DNA of 64,000 bases from Deferribacteres bacterium (GTDB lineage Bacteria > Zhuqueibacterota > Zhuqueibacteria > Zhuqueibacterales > Geothermadaptataceae). Below are positions 52,817 through 62,493 of this stretch, piece after piece. The position numbers and the translations under genes are program-made. Positions within the stretch are counted from its first letter, which is position 1. Every line of letters begins with the position of its first letter. The stretch lies in the NCBI GenBank assembly GCA_020633655.1, contig JACKDF010000004.1, forward strand, positions 124,001-188,000. The letters run 5' to 3'. The notes beneath the pieces were generated by a model. It saw nothing but the letters and a program-made list of their open reading frames with translations. It was not told the DNA's origin and did no database searches.

Positions 52817-53313
52817 CAGAAGTGAATTCAAAAGGCTTTGAACGAATACAAAGCTTTACCGGTACCTTCGATTTTAATCTTGATGCGAAAGGCAGGGTGA
52901 ATATTCCGGCACGCATTCGGGAAATTATCGAATTGAAGAAATTGAATGCACTCGCCTTGCGTATCATCGAGAAAGAAGGGTGTCTGTTTATCCGTGCTTA
53001 TCCAATCGATTACTATAACAAGCACATGCTTGGAAAGATGGATGACTGGGATGCAGAGGATGAGTATCAAATGTTCGCAATGATGGGTGTCACCGCACCG
53101 ACAAATCAAGTGAGTATTGATGGGCAGGGACGCTTGAATATTCCAGATGATATGCTAAAAGAAGTCAATATAAATAAACAAGTTCGCTTTGTTGGAATGA
53201 ACAACTTTTTCGATATATGGAATCCTTCAACTTTTGAAGCTTTTTATAATCTCATGGCAACCCGGTTGAAAAAGGATAAAAAGTTGAGTGATGAACGTGG
53301 AGGTGCAAGCTAA
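52813..53313 (+). CDS. mraZ: Transcriptional regulator MraZ
   Basis: A 166-residue SpoVT/AbrB-type DNA-binding protein and first gene of the division cluster. Two swapped-hairpin units are visible, each with a D-x-x-G-R motif: FNLDAKGRVNIPARIR and VSIDGQGRLNIPDDML. It is somewhat longer than the usual 140-150 residues, with a ten-residue N-terminal extension and a charged C-terminal tail. GTG 52813 lies within the fourth MraZ box; a second in-frame GTG at 52822 is possible. MraZ elsewhere forms rings that bind its own operator and repress the operon, and the adjacent boxes support the same here. Confidence 0.93.
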   Translation: MAEVNSKGFERIQSFTGTFDFNLDAKGRVNIPARIREIIELKKLNALALRIIEKEGCLFIRAYPIDYYNKHMLGKMDDWDAEDEYQMFAMMGVTAPTNQVSIDGQGRLNIPDDMLKEVNINKQVRFVGMNNFFDIWNPSTFEAFYNLMATRLKKDKKLSDERGGAS

Positions 53314-53432
53314 CAAGCGAAATTTGCTAATTGTGGACTATACGACTTTTCTGAATCCCTACCTGACTTGTACAGATAGTCTTAAATTTGACATACCACA
53401 AGCAAGGTGTGTCCCAAGGAAGGGTTGACAAA

Positions 53433-54383
53433 TTGCAAAAACAGCACGAGATCGAGGATAGCGTTTATCACCAGCCTGTTATGGTGGAAGAGGTGATGCG
53501 CTTTCTGATTGGTAATCTCAATGGAACTTACATCGATGCAACACTTGGCGGAGCAGGACATACATCTGTTTTATTGAATCAACTCAGTGAAAGTGCACAG
53601 GTTTTCGGCCTTGATAGAGATCCGGATGCCCACCAGGCAGCCGCAACCAGAATTGGTGATGACAAGCGCTTCACGCCGGTTTTGGGTCCTTTTTCAGGGA
53701 TACGTGAATATGCCCGCCAACAAGGCATCGCAGGCTGCGATGGAATCCTTGCTGATTTAGGTGTTTCATCGTACCAACTCGACGCAGCTGATCGCGGATT
53801 CAGTTTCATGCGTGAAGGCCCTCTGGATTTACGAATGAATCAACAATCCGGCCGGACTGCTGCTGAATTGTTGGCTGATATCGACGAAAAAGAATTGGCA
53901 GATATTTTATTTCAATACGGCGAAGAGCGGAAGTCCCGCTTGATTGCCCGTGCCGTAGTAAGAGAGCGGAAGATGAAGGCACTTACCAAAACGACTGATT
54001 TGGTTCGAATACTCGATACCTGTTTGCCTCCTGGCAACCGAATAAAATCTTTCGCCCGCGTTTTCCAGGCTTTGCGCATCGCAGTGAACGACGAATTAGG
54101 TGAGTTGGAGCTTTTCCTTGAAGATGCATTCCAGCTTTTAAAATCTGGTGGGCGCCTTGTCATTTTAACTTACCATTCTCTTGAAGACAGGCTGGTAAAA
54201 CGTTTTATTGTGGAGAAATCACGTAATTGTATATGCCCGCCGGAGTTGCCCGTTTGTGTATGTGACCATCGTGCAGAAGGTGTAGCTTTGAATCGCAAGG
54301 TTGTTACTGCCACAGCGCATGAAATTAAAACAAATCCACGTGCACGTAGTGCCAAGCTCAGAGCAATCGAAAAAATAGAATAG
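53433..54383 (+). CDS. rsmH: 16S rRNA (cytosine-1402-N4)-methyltransferase RsmH
   Basis: A 316-residue SAM-dependent enzyme (MraW) that methylates C1402 of 16S rRNA. Seen are YHQPVMVEEVM near the N-terminus, the SAM motif DATLGGAGHT, DGILADLGVSSYQLD, RGFSFMREGPLDLRM and the ending NPRARSAKLRAIE. TTG 53433 is chosen because AAGGAAGGG lies about ten bases upstream and homology starts soon after; a longer frame from TTG 53388 is possible but lacks a ribosome site. About 120 bases separate it from mraZ, and five from ftsL. Confidence 0.93.
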   Translation: MQKQHEIEDSVYHQPVMVEEVMRFLIGNLNGTYIDATLGGAGHTSVLLNQLSESAQVFGLDRDPDAHQAAATRIGDDKRFTPVLGPFSGIREYARQQGIAGCDGILADLGVSSYQLDAADRGFSFMREGPLDLRMNQQSGRTAAELLADIDEKELADILFQYGEERKSRLIARAVVRERKMKALTKTTDLVRILDTCLPPGNRIKSFARVFQALRIAVNDELGELELFLEDAFQLLKSGGRLVILTYHSLEDRLVKRFIVEKSRNCICPPELPVCVCDHRAEGVALNRKVVTATAHEIKTNPRARSAKLRAIEKIE

Positions 54384-54388
54384 AAGCA

Positions 54389-54745
54389 ATGCTGCCAAAA
54401 TCCACAACACCGAATAAAAAGCCCATGGCCAAGGCGCTGAAAAGGAAAGCGGCACAACCAAAGCCTACTGCGGCTAATTACGGTTTGCTCTGGCTACCAG
54501 TCGTTATCCTTTTTGTTATGCTGTCTTGCTTGTCCGTTTTCTACATTTGGGAACGTATTCGCACACGGGAAATCTCTCGCGAGATTGTTGAATTGGAAAA
54601 AGCAAAAAAAACCTTGGCAGAAGATATCTCAAGGTTGCGGGCGCAGGCAGAAGAATTGAGCAGTTATCGCCGCATTTATAAAATTGCCAAAGAGCATTTT
54701 GGTTTTATTGAATTGAAACCAACGGTTATCGTCAGTCCTAAATGA
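54389..54745 (+). CDS. ftsL: Cell division protein FtsL-like
   Basis: A 118-residue bitopic membrane protein: basic cytoplasmic N-terminus of about 35 residues, one transmembrane helix (about 35-56, LLWLPVVILFVMLSCLSVFYIW), then a leucine-zipper-like coiled coil (EIVELEKAKKTLAEDISRLRAQAEEL). Sequence is poorly conserved in this family, so the call rests on topology and its place between rsmH and ftsI. It would bridge FtsI/FtsW and FtsQ in the divisome. It ends one base before ftsI. Confidence 0.85.
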   Translation: MLPKSTTPNKKPMAKALKRKAAQPKPTAANYGLLWLPVVILFVMLSCLSVFYIWERIRTREISREIVELEKAKKTLAEDISRLRAQAEELSSYRRIYKIAKEHFGFIELKPTVIVSPK

Positions 54746-54746
54746 T

Positions 54747-56933
54747 ATGAAACCTCAAAACCAAAAATTTCGCCAGGAAGAGCAAAACAGCGTAACCGAT
54801 TCGCGTTTGTTTGCCACAGCATTCCTTTTGCTGGTATTTGCTGGTATCCTCGCGCTGCGCTTGCTGTATATTCAGGGCATTCAGAATAGTAAATACAGTG
54901 CCGATGCGCTGCATCAGTATTTAATAAAAATTCCCCGCGAAGGCGAGCGTGGTCTGATTTACGATCGCCATATGCAGAATCTCGTTATTAATGAAGCGTG
55001 TGTTTCCATCGGACTGGACAAAAGCAGGATGAACGCTTCTGCCCGTCTTTATGCGAGAAAGTTAGCACGCCACCTCTCACGCTCTGAAAATTGGATTTAT
55101 AATAGAATTCGCAAAGTATCTGGCGATTTTGTTTGGCTTGAGCGTCGTGTTGATACTGCAATAGGTTCGAAAATCGCAACCTTGAATTTACAAGGTGTCC
55201 GTATTGAAAAAGACACTCGACGCAATTATCCACACCAGGAAGTGGCGAGCCATCTTCTGGGCTTTACCGATGCCGACAACAAGGGTATCGAAGGTGTGGA
55301 GTATTTTTATAATGATCTGTTTACCGGTGAAGACGGTTGGAGTTTGATTCAACGGGACGGGCGTGGTCGTGCCGTGCCCGAGCAGGTTATTCGCGAAAAA
55401 GAACCGGTAAATGGTGAATCGATTGTGCTGAACATTGATTTGATTTACCAGACTATGGCCACCGAAGAATTACGCACAGCAACGCGTAAATACAATGCGA
55501 CTTCCGGTTCTGTTATTGTGCTTGATCCGAATACCGGTAATATCTTGGCTATGGCAAATGAACCGAGCTACAATCCAAATTCACCGACACAATACTCCAT
55601 CGCTGCACGGCGAAACCGCGCGGTGACCGATGCTTTTGAGCCTGGGTCGACATTCAAAATCGTACCCTTTGCCGGTTTGTTAGAGATGAATAAGCTCAAT
55701 CCTGCTGAAGCGGTTTTTGCCGAGAATGGAAGCTACGCTATGCGTGGCCGCACGATCAGGGATACATCTCCACATGGGTGGCTGGTTCCGAAGGATGTGT
55801 TGCGTTATTCCTCGAATATCGGAACCGTGAAGTTAACCCAAAAACTCGGCAATGAGGCACTGTACAAGTTTGTAAAACAATTTGGATTCGGCAAGCAAAC
55901 AGGTATTGAGTTTTCTGGTGAAACAGCCGGCGCAATTCGCGATGTACCGGAGTGGAGTTCGTTCAGTCAGGCTTCCATTGCTATTGGGCAGGAGGTTTCT
56001 GTTAACGCATTGCAGGTTGCTTTGGCATATGCAGCAATTGCCAACGGTGGCAACTTATTGCAGCCGCATCTCATCCGCGGCGTATTGAAAGAAAATGGTG
56101 AAATTGAGAAAATCCCTGTCACAGCAGATGATAAACGTCCAAGACGAATATTGTCCGCAGAGACGGCAACGGAAATTAAAAAGTATTTGCTCGACGTCGT
56201 TGAAGAAGGCACCGGTAAGGATGCAAGAATTCCTGGAGTTCAAATTGCCGGTAAAACAGGGACGGCTCAGGTGCCACGCAGTGACGGAAAAGGGTATTCA
56301 ACCTCGGATTTCGTCTCTTCGTTTGTGGGATTTTTTCCGGTGGAACAACCGCAATATCTGATCTATGTTGTGTTGCACACAGACAAGGCGAATCAGTGGG
56401 GAAGTAAGGCTGCTGTGCCCACTTTCCAAAATATTGCAAAACGCATTTCGGTCAATTTGCAACAACCGGAATCGAAATACACCGAGACGACTTCAAAGGA
56501 ACAGAGTAAGTTGAAACATCAGGACTTGCAGCAAATCGTAGTACCGGATGTTGAAAACCGACGTTTTGAAACCACAGAAGCAGCCTTGCGTGATTTGGGA
56601 TTGCATACGGTTTCGACCGGCGAGGGTGAATTTATTAAAAGCCAGTTTCCTGTGGCCGGGACTAAATTGAGTCCCGGAGATGAAATTAAGCTTGAGCGTT
56701 TCGAGTTGCTTCCATCGGATGGCTTTACAAAGATGCCCAAATTAATCGGTTTATCACTGCGGGAAGCGTTGAATAAAATGGCCATCGCCAACCTCGAACC
56801 CATGGTTTACGGCAATGGTAAAGTCGTTCGGCAAAAGCCTGCACCCGATACGCCGATTCGTGCAGGAATTCGTTGTGTAATCGAATGTGAAACCCCGGAA
56901 ATTAAAACGCCTTTTTTCAGCCAGGTGAACTGA
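54747..56933 (+). CDS. ftsI: Division transpeptidase FtsI (PBP3) with two PASTA domains
   Basis: A 728-residue class B penicillin-binding protein. A cytoplasmic start and one transmembrane anchor (about 22-42) are followed by the pedestal domain and a transpeptidase domain with all three catalytic motifs: S301-T-F-K, SSN at 355-357 and KTGT at 503-506. The C-terminus adds two PASTA modules (about 605-670 and 673-725, VPDVENRRFETTEAAL and KMPKLIGLSLREALNKM). PASTA-bearing FtsI is common in the FCB group. It crosslinks septal peptidoglycan together with FtsW encoded downstream. Its stop overlaps the murF start by one base (TGATG). Confidence 0.95.
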   Translation: MKPQNQKFRQEEQNSVTDSRLFATAFLLLVFAGILALRLLYIQGIQNSKYSADALHQYLIKIPREGERGLIYDRHMQNLVINEACVSIGLDKSRMNASARLYARKLARHLSRSENWIYNRIRKVSGDFVWLERRVDTAIGSKIATLNLQGVRIEKDTRRNYPHQEVASHLLGFTDADNKGIEGVEYFYNDLFTGEDGWSLIQRDGRGRAVPEQVIREKEPVNGESIVLNIDLIYQTMATEELRTATRKYNATSGSVIVLDPNTGNILAMANEPSYNPNSPTQYSIAARRNRAVTDAFEPGSTFKIVPFAGLLEMNKLNPAEAVFAENGSYAMRGRTIRDTSPHGWLVPKDVLRYSSNIGTVKLTQKLGNEALYKFVKQFGFGKQTGIEFSGETAGAIRDVPEWSSFSQASIAIGQEVSVNALQVALAYAAIANGGNLLQPHLIRGVLKENGEIEKIPVTADDKRPRRILSAETATEIKKYLLDVVEEGTGKDARIPGVQIAGKTGTAQVPRSDGKGYSTSDFVSSFVGFFPVEQPQYLIYVVLHTDKANQWGSKAAVPTFQNIAKRISVNLQQPESKYTETTSKEQSKLKHQDLQQIVVPDVENRRFETTEAALRDLGLHTVSTGEGEFIKSQFPVAGTKLSPGDEIKLERFELLPSDGFTKMPKLIGLSLREALNKMAIANLEPMVYGNGKVVRQKPAPDTPIRAGIRCVIECETPEIKTPFFSQVN

Positions 56934-58321
56934 TGCAAAATATGAAATGGACATTGCGCGAAGTGGTCACCGCGTGGGACTATTCCTATAGCCTGCAAAA
57001 CGCGGACAATGTTCTTGATCAGACCATTGTGGCGGTATCGATCGATTCTCGAAAGATGCAACCAGGTGATTTGTTTGTTGCCATTTCCGGCGATGTCTTT
57101 GATGGCCATAATTTTGTTAAACAAGCACTGGAGAAGGGCGCCTTAGCTGCTGTTGTCTCAAAGCAATGGCTCCAAAAGAATCCAGGTTTTGCCGGACGCA
57201 CGCTTATCGTTGAAGATACGCTCGTTGCTTTGCAGAAAATCGCTGCGGCATACCGAAAAAAACTGAATCCATTTGTATTTGCCCTGACCGGCACAAACGG
57301 AAAAACAACAACAAAAGAGATGATTGCTAATGTTGTTTCCGCTGAAAAGACAACCCACAAAACAACAGGAAATTTAAATAATCACATTGGCGTGCCCCTG
57401 ACTTTGTTGGCCATGCGCGAGCCAGTCGAGGTGGCAGTTGTTGAAATGGGCATGAACCATGCCCGTGAAATCCTTACCCTTTGCGAGATTGCACAACCCA
57501 ATGCCGTATTGATTACCAACATTGGACGCGGTCATACTGAATTCTTTGGCGGTCTGGAAGGAGTGAAAAAAGCAAAGCAGGAAATATTCGATTATATTGC
57601 CCCCAGGGGCACTGCCTGTGTGAATATTGATGATACAAACGTGGTTCGGGCGGCACACGATGCAGGCGTTGCATTAATGTGCAAATATGGATTTTCACCA
57701 GAGGCCGAAATTCGAGGCGAGAATTTGTCCCTTGGTGAAGATGGCTGCGCTCGTTTTTCCTGGAATGGGGCAATGATTCGAGTCGCTATTCCCGGATTGC
57801 ATAATGGCCATAATGCTCTGGCGGCGATTGCTGCGGGATCGGTGACAGGGATTTCACCAGCAAAAATAATTGACGCAGTACAAAAGGAAATCGCTGTATC
57901 AGGGCGCATGAACAAACTTGAGGTTGGCCATCGCACTGTACTCGATGATTCCTACAATGCAAATCCGGAATCAATGCTTGCAGCTCTTGGGACGTTGGTT
58001 TCTTTACCCGGAAAGGGAAAGCGCTATGCAGCTCTTGGCGATATGCTGGAACTGGGCGTGCTCGCTGAAGAAAGCCATAAATCGGTTCTTCAGGCTGCAA
58101 TCGATAAAAATCTCGATTTTGTTTTTACTTATGGCCCGGAAATGGAGAAGGCCACAAAAAAACTTCAAAATTCACGTATTCGCCATTTTAAAAGTAAGGA
58201 TGAAATCATATCTGAAATTCAAAAAATGAGTGAACCTGGAGATGTCTTGTTAATAAAAGGATCTCGCGGCATGCGGATGGAAGATATCTTGACGGCATTA
58301 CAAAATAAATTACCTGTGTAA
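56933..58321 (+). CDS. murF: UDP-MurNAc-tripeptide:D-Ala-D-Ala ligase
   Basis: A 462-residue cytoplasmic ATP-dependent ligase adding D-Ala-D-Ala to the peptidoglycan precursor. The P-loop TGTNGKTTTKEM is at 119-130, followed by EMGMNHAREI, TNIGRGHTEFFG and the MurF-specific LDDSYNANPESM. These distinguish it from MurE, which would normally occupy the slot before it but is missing here. The ATG overlaps the ftsI stop. About 75 bases separate it from mraY. Confidence 0.95.
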   Translation: MQNMKWTLREVVTAWDYSYSLQNADNVLDQTIVAVSIDSRKMQPGDLFVAISGDVFDGHNFVKQALEKGALAAVVSKQWLQKNPGFAGRTLIVEDTLVALQKIAAAYRKKLNPFVFALTGTNGKTTTKEMIANVVSAEKTTHKTTGNLNNHIGVPLTLLAMREPVEVAVVEMGMNHAREILTLCEIAQPNAVLITNIGRGHTEFFGGLEGVKKAKQEIFDYIAPRGTACVNIDDTNVVRAAHDAGVALMCKYGFSPEAEIRGENLSLGEDGCARFSWNGAMIRVAIPGLHNGHNALAAIAAGSVTGISPAKIIDAVQKEIAVSGRMNKLEVGHRTVLDDSYNANPESMLAALGTLVSLPGKGKRYAALGDMLELGVLAEESHKSVLQAAIDKNLDFVFTYGPEMEKATKKLQNSRIRHFKSKDEIISEIQKMSEPGDVLLIKGSRGMRMEDILTALQNKLPV

Positions 58322-58395
58322 AGGCTGTGAATAAGTTGTTCCACTATTTTTCATTTTGCAACTGAGAAATAGAGGTTAACAAAAGGCGGTCGGTT

Positions 58396-59481
58396 ATGTT
58401 TTACTATCTGTTTTATCCTCTCCGGGATGTTATCTCGGGATTTAATATTTTTCAGTACATAACATTTCGTGCTGCATCGGCTGCTATTACGGCGCTATTG
58501 ATAAGTTTTGTGTTTGGTCCAATTATCATTCGGTTGTTGCGTAAACATCAGATAGGTGAAGAAATTCGTGAAGAGGGCCCGGAACATCACAAGGTAAAAA
58601 GTGGAACGCCAACTATGGGAGGAATTATCATTCTCATAGCGGTCATCGTTCCAACTCTGCTTTGGGCGCGGGTACTCAATACCTATATTTTACTCATCCT
58701 GCTTGCTACAATCTGGATGGGTGTCGTCGGATTTATCGACGATTGGATGAAGGTCGTCAAAAAATTTCCCAAGGGATTAATCGGCCGCTACAAAATTGCA
58801 GGCCAGGTGGCACTTGGTACCATTGTGGGTGTTACGATCCTTTTTGCAGACGATTTTGGGCAGTTTGCAACGTACACACAAGTACCGTTCTTTAAAAATT
58901 ATCAGTTTGATTTCTGGTATTTTTATGTTCCGATGGTGATTTTTGTGATCACTGCCAGTTCCAACGCGGTCAATTTAACAGATGGAATTGATGGTTTGGC
59001 AATTGGTCTTGTTGGTATTTGTGCTCTGGCGCTGGCAGTCATAGCCTACGTGACAGGGCACGTGAATTTTAGTGACTATCTGAATATTATGTATTTTCCC
59101 GGCGCCGGCGAACTGGCCGTGTACTGCGCTGCCCTCGTGGGAGCATCACTGGGTTTTCTTTGGTTTAATTGCCACCCGGCTTCAGTTTTTATGGGTGATA
59201 CCGGTTCTCTCGCTTTGGGGGGAGCCATCGGTACCTTGGCTATTCTGTTAAAAAAAGAATTGTTCCTGATCATAATGGGTGGAGTTTTTATCGCTGAAAC
59301 ACTATCTGTTATTTTGCAGGTCTGGAGTTTCAAAAGGCGTGGAAAACGAATTTTTAAAATGGCGCCAATTCACCACCACTTCGAATTGCTGGGATGGCAT
59401 GAATCGAAAGTGGTGATCCGGTTTTGGATCATCGGCATTTTATTCGCACTGCTCAGCCTGACAATGTTTAAAATTCGATAA
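58396..59481 (+). CDS. mraY: Phospho-MurNAc-pentapeptide transferase MraY
   Basis: A 361-residue integral membrane enzyme that forms lipid I from UDP-MurNAc-pentapeptide and undecaprenyl phosphate. About ten transmembrane segments are present, with the motifs KSGTPTMGGI, the Asp-Asp of FIDDWMK, NLTDGIDGLAIG, FMGDTGSLALGG and the terminal PIHHHFELLGWHESKVVIRFW. It contrasts usefully with the ALG7-like relative near 17.2 kb, which lacks the DGIDGL and GDTGS forms. Length is normal. Confidence 0.97.
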   Translation: MFYYLFYPLRDVISGFNIFQYITFRAASAAITALLISFVFGPIIIRLLRKHQIGEEIREEGPEHHKVKSGTPTMGGIIILIAVIVPTLLWARVLNTYILLILLATIWMGVVGFIDDWMKVVKKFPKGLIGRYKIAGQVALGTIVGVTILFADDFGQFATYTQVPFFKNYQFDFWYFYVPMVIFVITASSNAVNLTDGIDGLAIGLVGICALALAVIAYVTGHVNFSDYLNIMYFPGAGELAVYCAALVGASLGFLWFNCHPASVFMGDTGSLALGGAIGTLAILLKKELFLIIMGGVFIAETLSVILQVWSFKRRGKRIFKMAPIHHHFELLGWHESKVVIRFWIIGILFALLSLTMFKIR

Positions 59482-59485
59482 AATT

Positions 59486-60628
59486 ATGCAATTAGTAAAA
59501 GCAAAAATTGATTACAGCCTTTTGTTCAGCATCGCGGTTTTGCTGGTTATAAGCCTGACTTTTATTTATACAGCCAGCTCGACAAAAGCGATGGAGACTT
59601 TTGGCGATGATACGTTTTTTCTAAAACGCCAAATGTTGCGTATTCTCATCGGTTTCGTTGTACTTGTGTTGGCTATGCGTATCGATTACCACCGCTTGCT
59701 GGAATTAACGCCAATTATCTTTTGGGTCGCATTGACATTGTTGATTGTGTTGCTGGTTGCACCCCACGAGTGGACCTTGCGCGGCTCACGTCGTTGGCTG
59801 AATATTGTCGGCTTTCGTTTTCAACCATCGGAGATTGCAAAATACGCACTGATTTTAATGTATGCCCGCGTTTTATCTATGCCTGATGTGAATATGAAAC
59901 GTTTTACCGACAGTATCTTACCTCAGCTCATTTTAACGGGCGTTGTTTGCGGTATTATCATTCTTGAGCCGGATATGGGCACAATGCTCATGGTACTTAT
60001 GATTTGCATTCTCATGTTGTTCGTCGCAGGTGCACAAATTTGGCATTTGGCTGCCGTTTTCCTGAGTGGATTGATCGGCGTTGCGGTTGCGCTTGTATTC
60101 GTGCCGTACCAACGCGCGCGCTTGATGGATTTCCTGCATGCTTATATGGGAAAAGGTGAAATTGGCTGGCAGATTAAACAGAGTCTTATCAGTCTGGGTA
60201 ATGGTGGTTTAACCGGAATTGGTCTCGGTGGAAGCCGCCAAAAAATGCACTGGTTGCCTGATCCGTTTACGGATTTTATCGGCAGCATCATCGGCGAAGA
60301 ATTAGGACTGTTGGGAACCTGGTTTTTGATATTCCTTTTTACTGTGATCATTTTTCGTGGATTCCGAATTGCTTTGTCGGCACCAGACCGGGAAGGCCAG
60401 TTGTTAGCCGCCGGGATTACAATCTCCATCTCACTTTATGCATTTATGAATCTGGCCGTGATCACACATCTGGCACCGACGACGGGAATTCCGATTCCTT
60501 TCGTATCCTACGGTGGCAGTTCACTTATAATGAATTTATTCGGCGTTGGAATTTTAATGAATATTTATCATCACGGCAGTAGCAAACGTCGAAAGCCTAT
60601 TCGGGGTTTTTTGTTTAATCGCAGCTAA
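59486..60628 (+). CDS. ftsW: Peptidoglycan glycosyltransferase FtsW
   Basis: A 380-residue SEDS-family polymerase of septal peptidoglycan. About ten transmembrane segments occur, with FQPSEIAKYALIL near the middle, the loop RGSRRWLN, the periplasmic region GGSRQKMHWLPDPFTDFIGSII in part, and the late PIPFVSYGGSSLI, all family hallmarks. It sits four bases after mraY; murD, which often lies between the two, is absent. It acts with FtsI encoded upstream. Confidence 0.95.
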   Translation: MQLVKAKIDYSLLFSIAVLLVISLTFIYTASSTKAMETFGDDTFFLKRQMLRILIGFVVLVLAMRIDYHRLLELTPIIFWVALTLLIVLLVAPHEWTLRGSRRWLNIVGFRFQPSEIAKYALILMYARVLSMPDVNMKRFTDSILPQLILTGVVCGIIILEPDMGTMLMVLMICILMLFVAGAQIWHLAAVFLSGLIGVAVALVFVPYQRARLMDFLHAYMGKGEIGWQIKQSLISLGNGGLTGIGLGGSRQKMHWLPDPFTDFIGSIIGEELGLLGTWFLIFLFTVIIFRGFRIALSAPDREGQLLAAGITISISLYAFMNLAVITHLAPTTGIPIPFVSYGGSSLIMNLFGVGILMNIYHHGSSKRRKPIRGFLFNRS

Positions 60629-60643
60629 TCGGAAGGAGAAGAA

Positions 60644-61738
60644 ATGCCCCCAAGATATCGCATCGCGATTGCAGGAGGTGGCACAGGTGGCCATCTCTAC
60701 CCCGGCTTGGCTATTGCTGATGCCTTCGTGGCGCAATACCCCGGCTCGGAAGTAGTCTTTTTTGGTACTGCCCGCGGGATTGAAAACAAAATTATCCCGG
60801 CAGAAGGTTACAAATTGCATTTGTTGCCGATGCGTGGGTTATTGCGTAAATTCAGCCTGGAAAATGTTCTTTTTCCATTCCGATTGCTGTTGAGTGTGAT
60901 AAAAGCATGGTTTCTTTTGCGTCAATTCAAACCACAGTTGGTGATCGGTACCGGAGGCTACGTTGCAGGGCCACCTTTGATTGCCGCGAAATTCCTGGGA
61001 ATCAAAACCGCGATTCAGGAACAAAACAGTTTTCCTGGACTGGTGAATCGTAAAATGGGTGCCAGGGTCGATCTAGTGTGTGCTGCATTTGCAGATTCGC
61101 AAAAATATTTTACTGGTCAAAAGCATTTTTATTTAACCGGTAATCCAGTTCGAATTCGGCCGGTTGCTGCAAATGAAGAAGCGAGATCGCGCAAAGCTGA
61201 AGAGGTGGTCGTTCTGGTATTTGGTGGAAGTCAGGGTGCCAATAGAATAAATGAAGTTGTCGCCGAATCCTTGCCTGATTTAATGAAAAAATTTTCCATT
61301 CGGTTAATTTGGGTTGTTGGACCAGTCTCGGAAGCAAAAATGAAAGTGTGGCAGGAGAAATATCCGGAGAACGTCCAGGTTTTTGGATATATAAACGACA
61401 TGGCGCATGTGTACCAAAGCTCAGACATTGCTGTCTGCCGTGCCGGGGCGATGACCCTTTCAGAACTGAGCTTGTTTGGCTTGCCTGCGATTCTGATCCC
61501 ATTCCCATGGGCGACAGCGGACCACCAGACAAAAAATGCACAAAGTGTAGCACGAGCCGGTGCAGGCATTATGATACAGGAAAAGGATCTTACCAAAGAG
61601 CGGCTTGCATCTGAGCTTGAAAGTATGCTTTCAAACAGGGAAATGCGACTGCACATGCAGAAGCAGGTGTTGTCCCTGGCAAAACCGGATGCGACGCAGG
61701 AAATTGTAAACCACTGCATAAAAATAGTAGAAAATTAA
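60644..61738 (+). CDS. murG: UDP-GlcNAc transferase MurG
   Basis: A 364-residue GT28 enzyme on the inner face of the membrane that converts lipid I to lipid II. Glycine-rich loops GGGTGGHLYPG near the N-terminus and GTGGYVAGPP are intact, followed by QEQNSFPGLVNR, VFGGSQGANRIN and the donor site CRAGAMTLSEL. A strong GGAAGGAG lies six to eight bases before the ATG. It is followed directly by ftsQ; murC and murB, usually found between them, are missing. Confidence 0.96.
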   Translation: MPPRYRIAIAGGGTGGHLYPGLAIADAFVAQYPGSEVVFFGTARGIENKIIPAEGYKLHLLPMRGLLRKFSLENVLFPFRLLLSVIKAWFLLRQFKPQLVIGTGGYVAGPPLIAAKFLGIKTAIQEQNSFPGLVNRKMGARVDLVCAAFADSQKYFTGQKHFYLTGNPVRIRPVAANEEARSRKAEEVVVLVFGGSQGANRINEVVAESLPDLMKKFSIRLIWVVGPVSEAKMKVWQEKYPENVQVFGYINDMAHVYQSSDIAVCRAGAMTLSELSLFGLPAILIPFPWATADHQTKNAQSVARAGAGIMIQEKDLTKERLASELESMLSNREMRLHMQKQVLSLAKPDATQEIVNHCIKIVEN

Positions 61739-61739
61739 A

Positions 61740-62480
61740 ATGAAACTGGCTGGAAGGTATATTTTTCTCATCACGAGTGCCGTTTTGATTGTGCTGAACC
61801 TTAGTGTTTGGATTCAGGACAACCATGCATTTTCTGTAAAAAAAGTGCTGATCAGCGGCATTTCCCTACTCGATGCACGAAATGTCATCGAAGCAGCGGA
61901 TATCGATACGGATTCTCATATACTCGAGGCAGATGTTCGCTCCGTTAAAAACAAACTGGAAGTCCTGCCTCAGGTTAAAAAAGTGCGTGTTTCACGGGTT
62001 TTTCCCTCCAGTATTCGAATTCAGATTGAAGAACGAAAACCTGTTGCGCTTATCATTGATAATGGAATCTGGGGAATTGATGAAGAAGGTGTGTTGCTGC
62101 CACGATTTCGCTCAAAGCATGGGCTCGATTATCCGGTTATTGTGAGTGAAAAACTTTCGCATCATAATCCGGGAGAGCAGATAAAATCGAAACAGGTACT
62201 GCAGCTGGTTGAGTTCCTTGGGTTGTTGCGCGAGACAAATGCTTCGGTGTATGCGCTCATTTCCGAGGTGAGCTGGGACGAAATTGATGGTCTGAGAATA
62301 ATGACTGTTCATAATAATCTGCCCATACTCTTTGGAAAAGCAGGATTTTTGCAGAAAAGCAGAAAACTGGCCTCAGCCTGGCGTTATTTAACAATTGAAG
62401 AAAGAATGGATAAAATTAAATACATGGATTTACGATTCCACGACCAGATAATCATCAAAAAACGAGAAAGTAAAGCCTGA
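61740..62480 (+). CDS. ftsQ: Cell division protein FtsQ/DivIB
   Basis: A 246-residue bitopic protein with one N-terminal transmembrane helix (about 6-24), a POTRA domain (SVKKVLISGISLLDARNVIE, VLPQVKKVRVSRVFPSSIRI, IEERKPVAL) and the beta-rich FtsQ domain up to the C-terminus (KIKYMDLRFHDQIIIK). It recruits and controls FtsI/FtsW through FtsL in the divisome. It starts one base after the murG stop and ends 13 bases before ftsA. Identification is clear from the POTRA pattern and gene order. Confidence 0.92.
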   Translation: MKLAGRYIFLITSAVLIVLNLSVWIQDNHAFSVKKVLISGISLLDARNVIEAADIDTDSHILEADVRSVKNKLEVLPQVKKVRVSRVFPSSIRIQIEERKPVALIIDNGIWGIDEEGVLLPRFRSKHGLDYPVIVSEKLSHHNPGEQIKSKQVLQLVEFLGLLRETNASVYALISEVSWDEIDGLRIMTVHNNLPILFGKAGFLQKSRKLASAWRYLTIEERMDKIKYMDLRFHDQIIIKKRESKA

Positions 62481-62493
62481 CAGGAGGCGGGGT

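Noticed and set aside
61110..61719. Two long minus-strand frames opposite murG
   Set aside because: Antisense shadows of a conserved essential gene; no start signals or family features.
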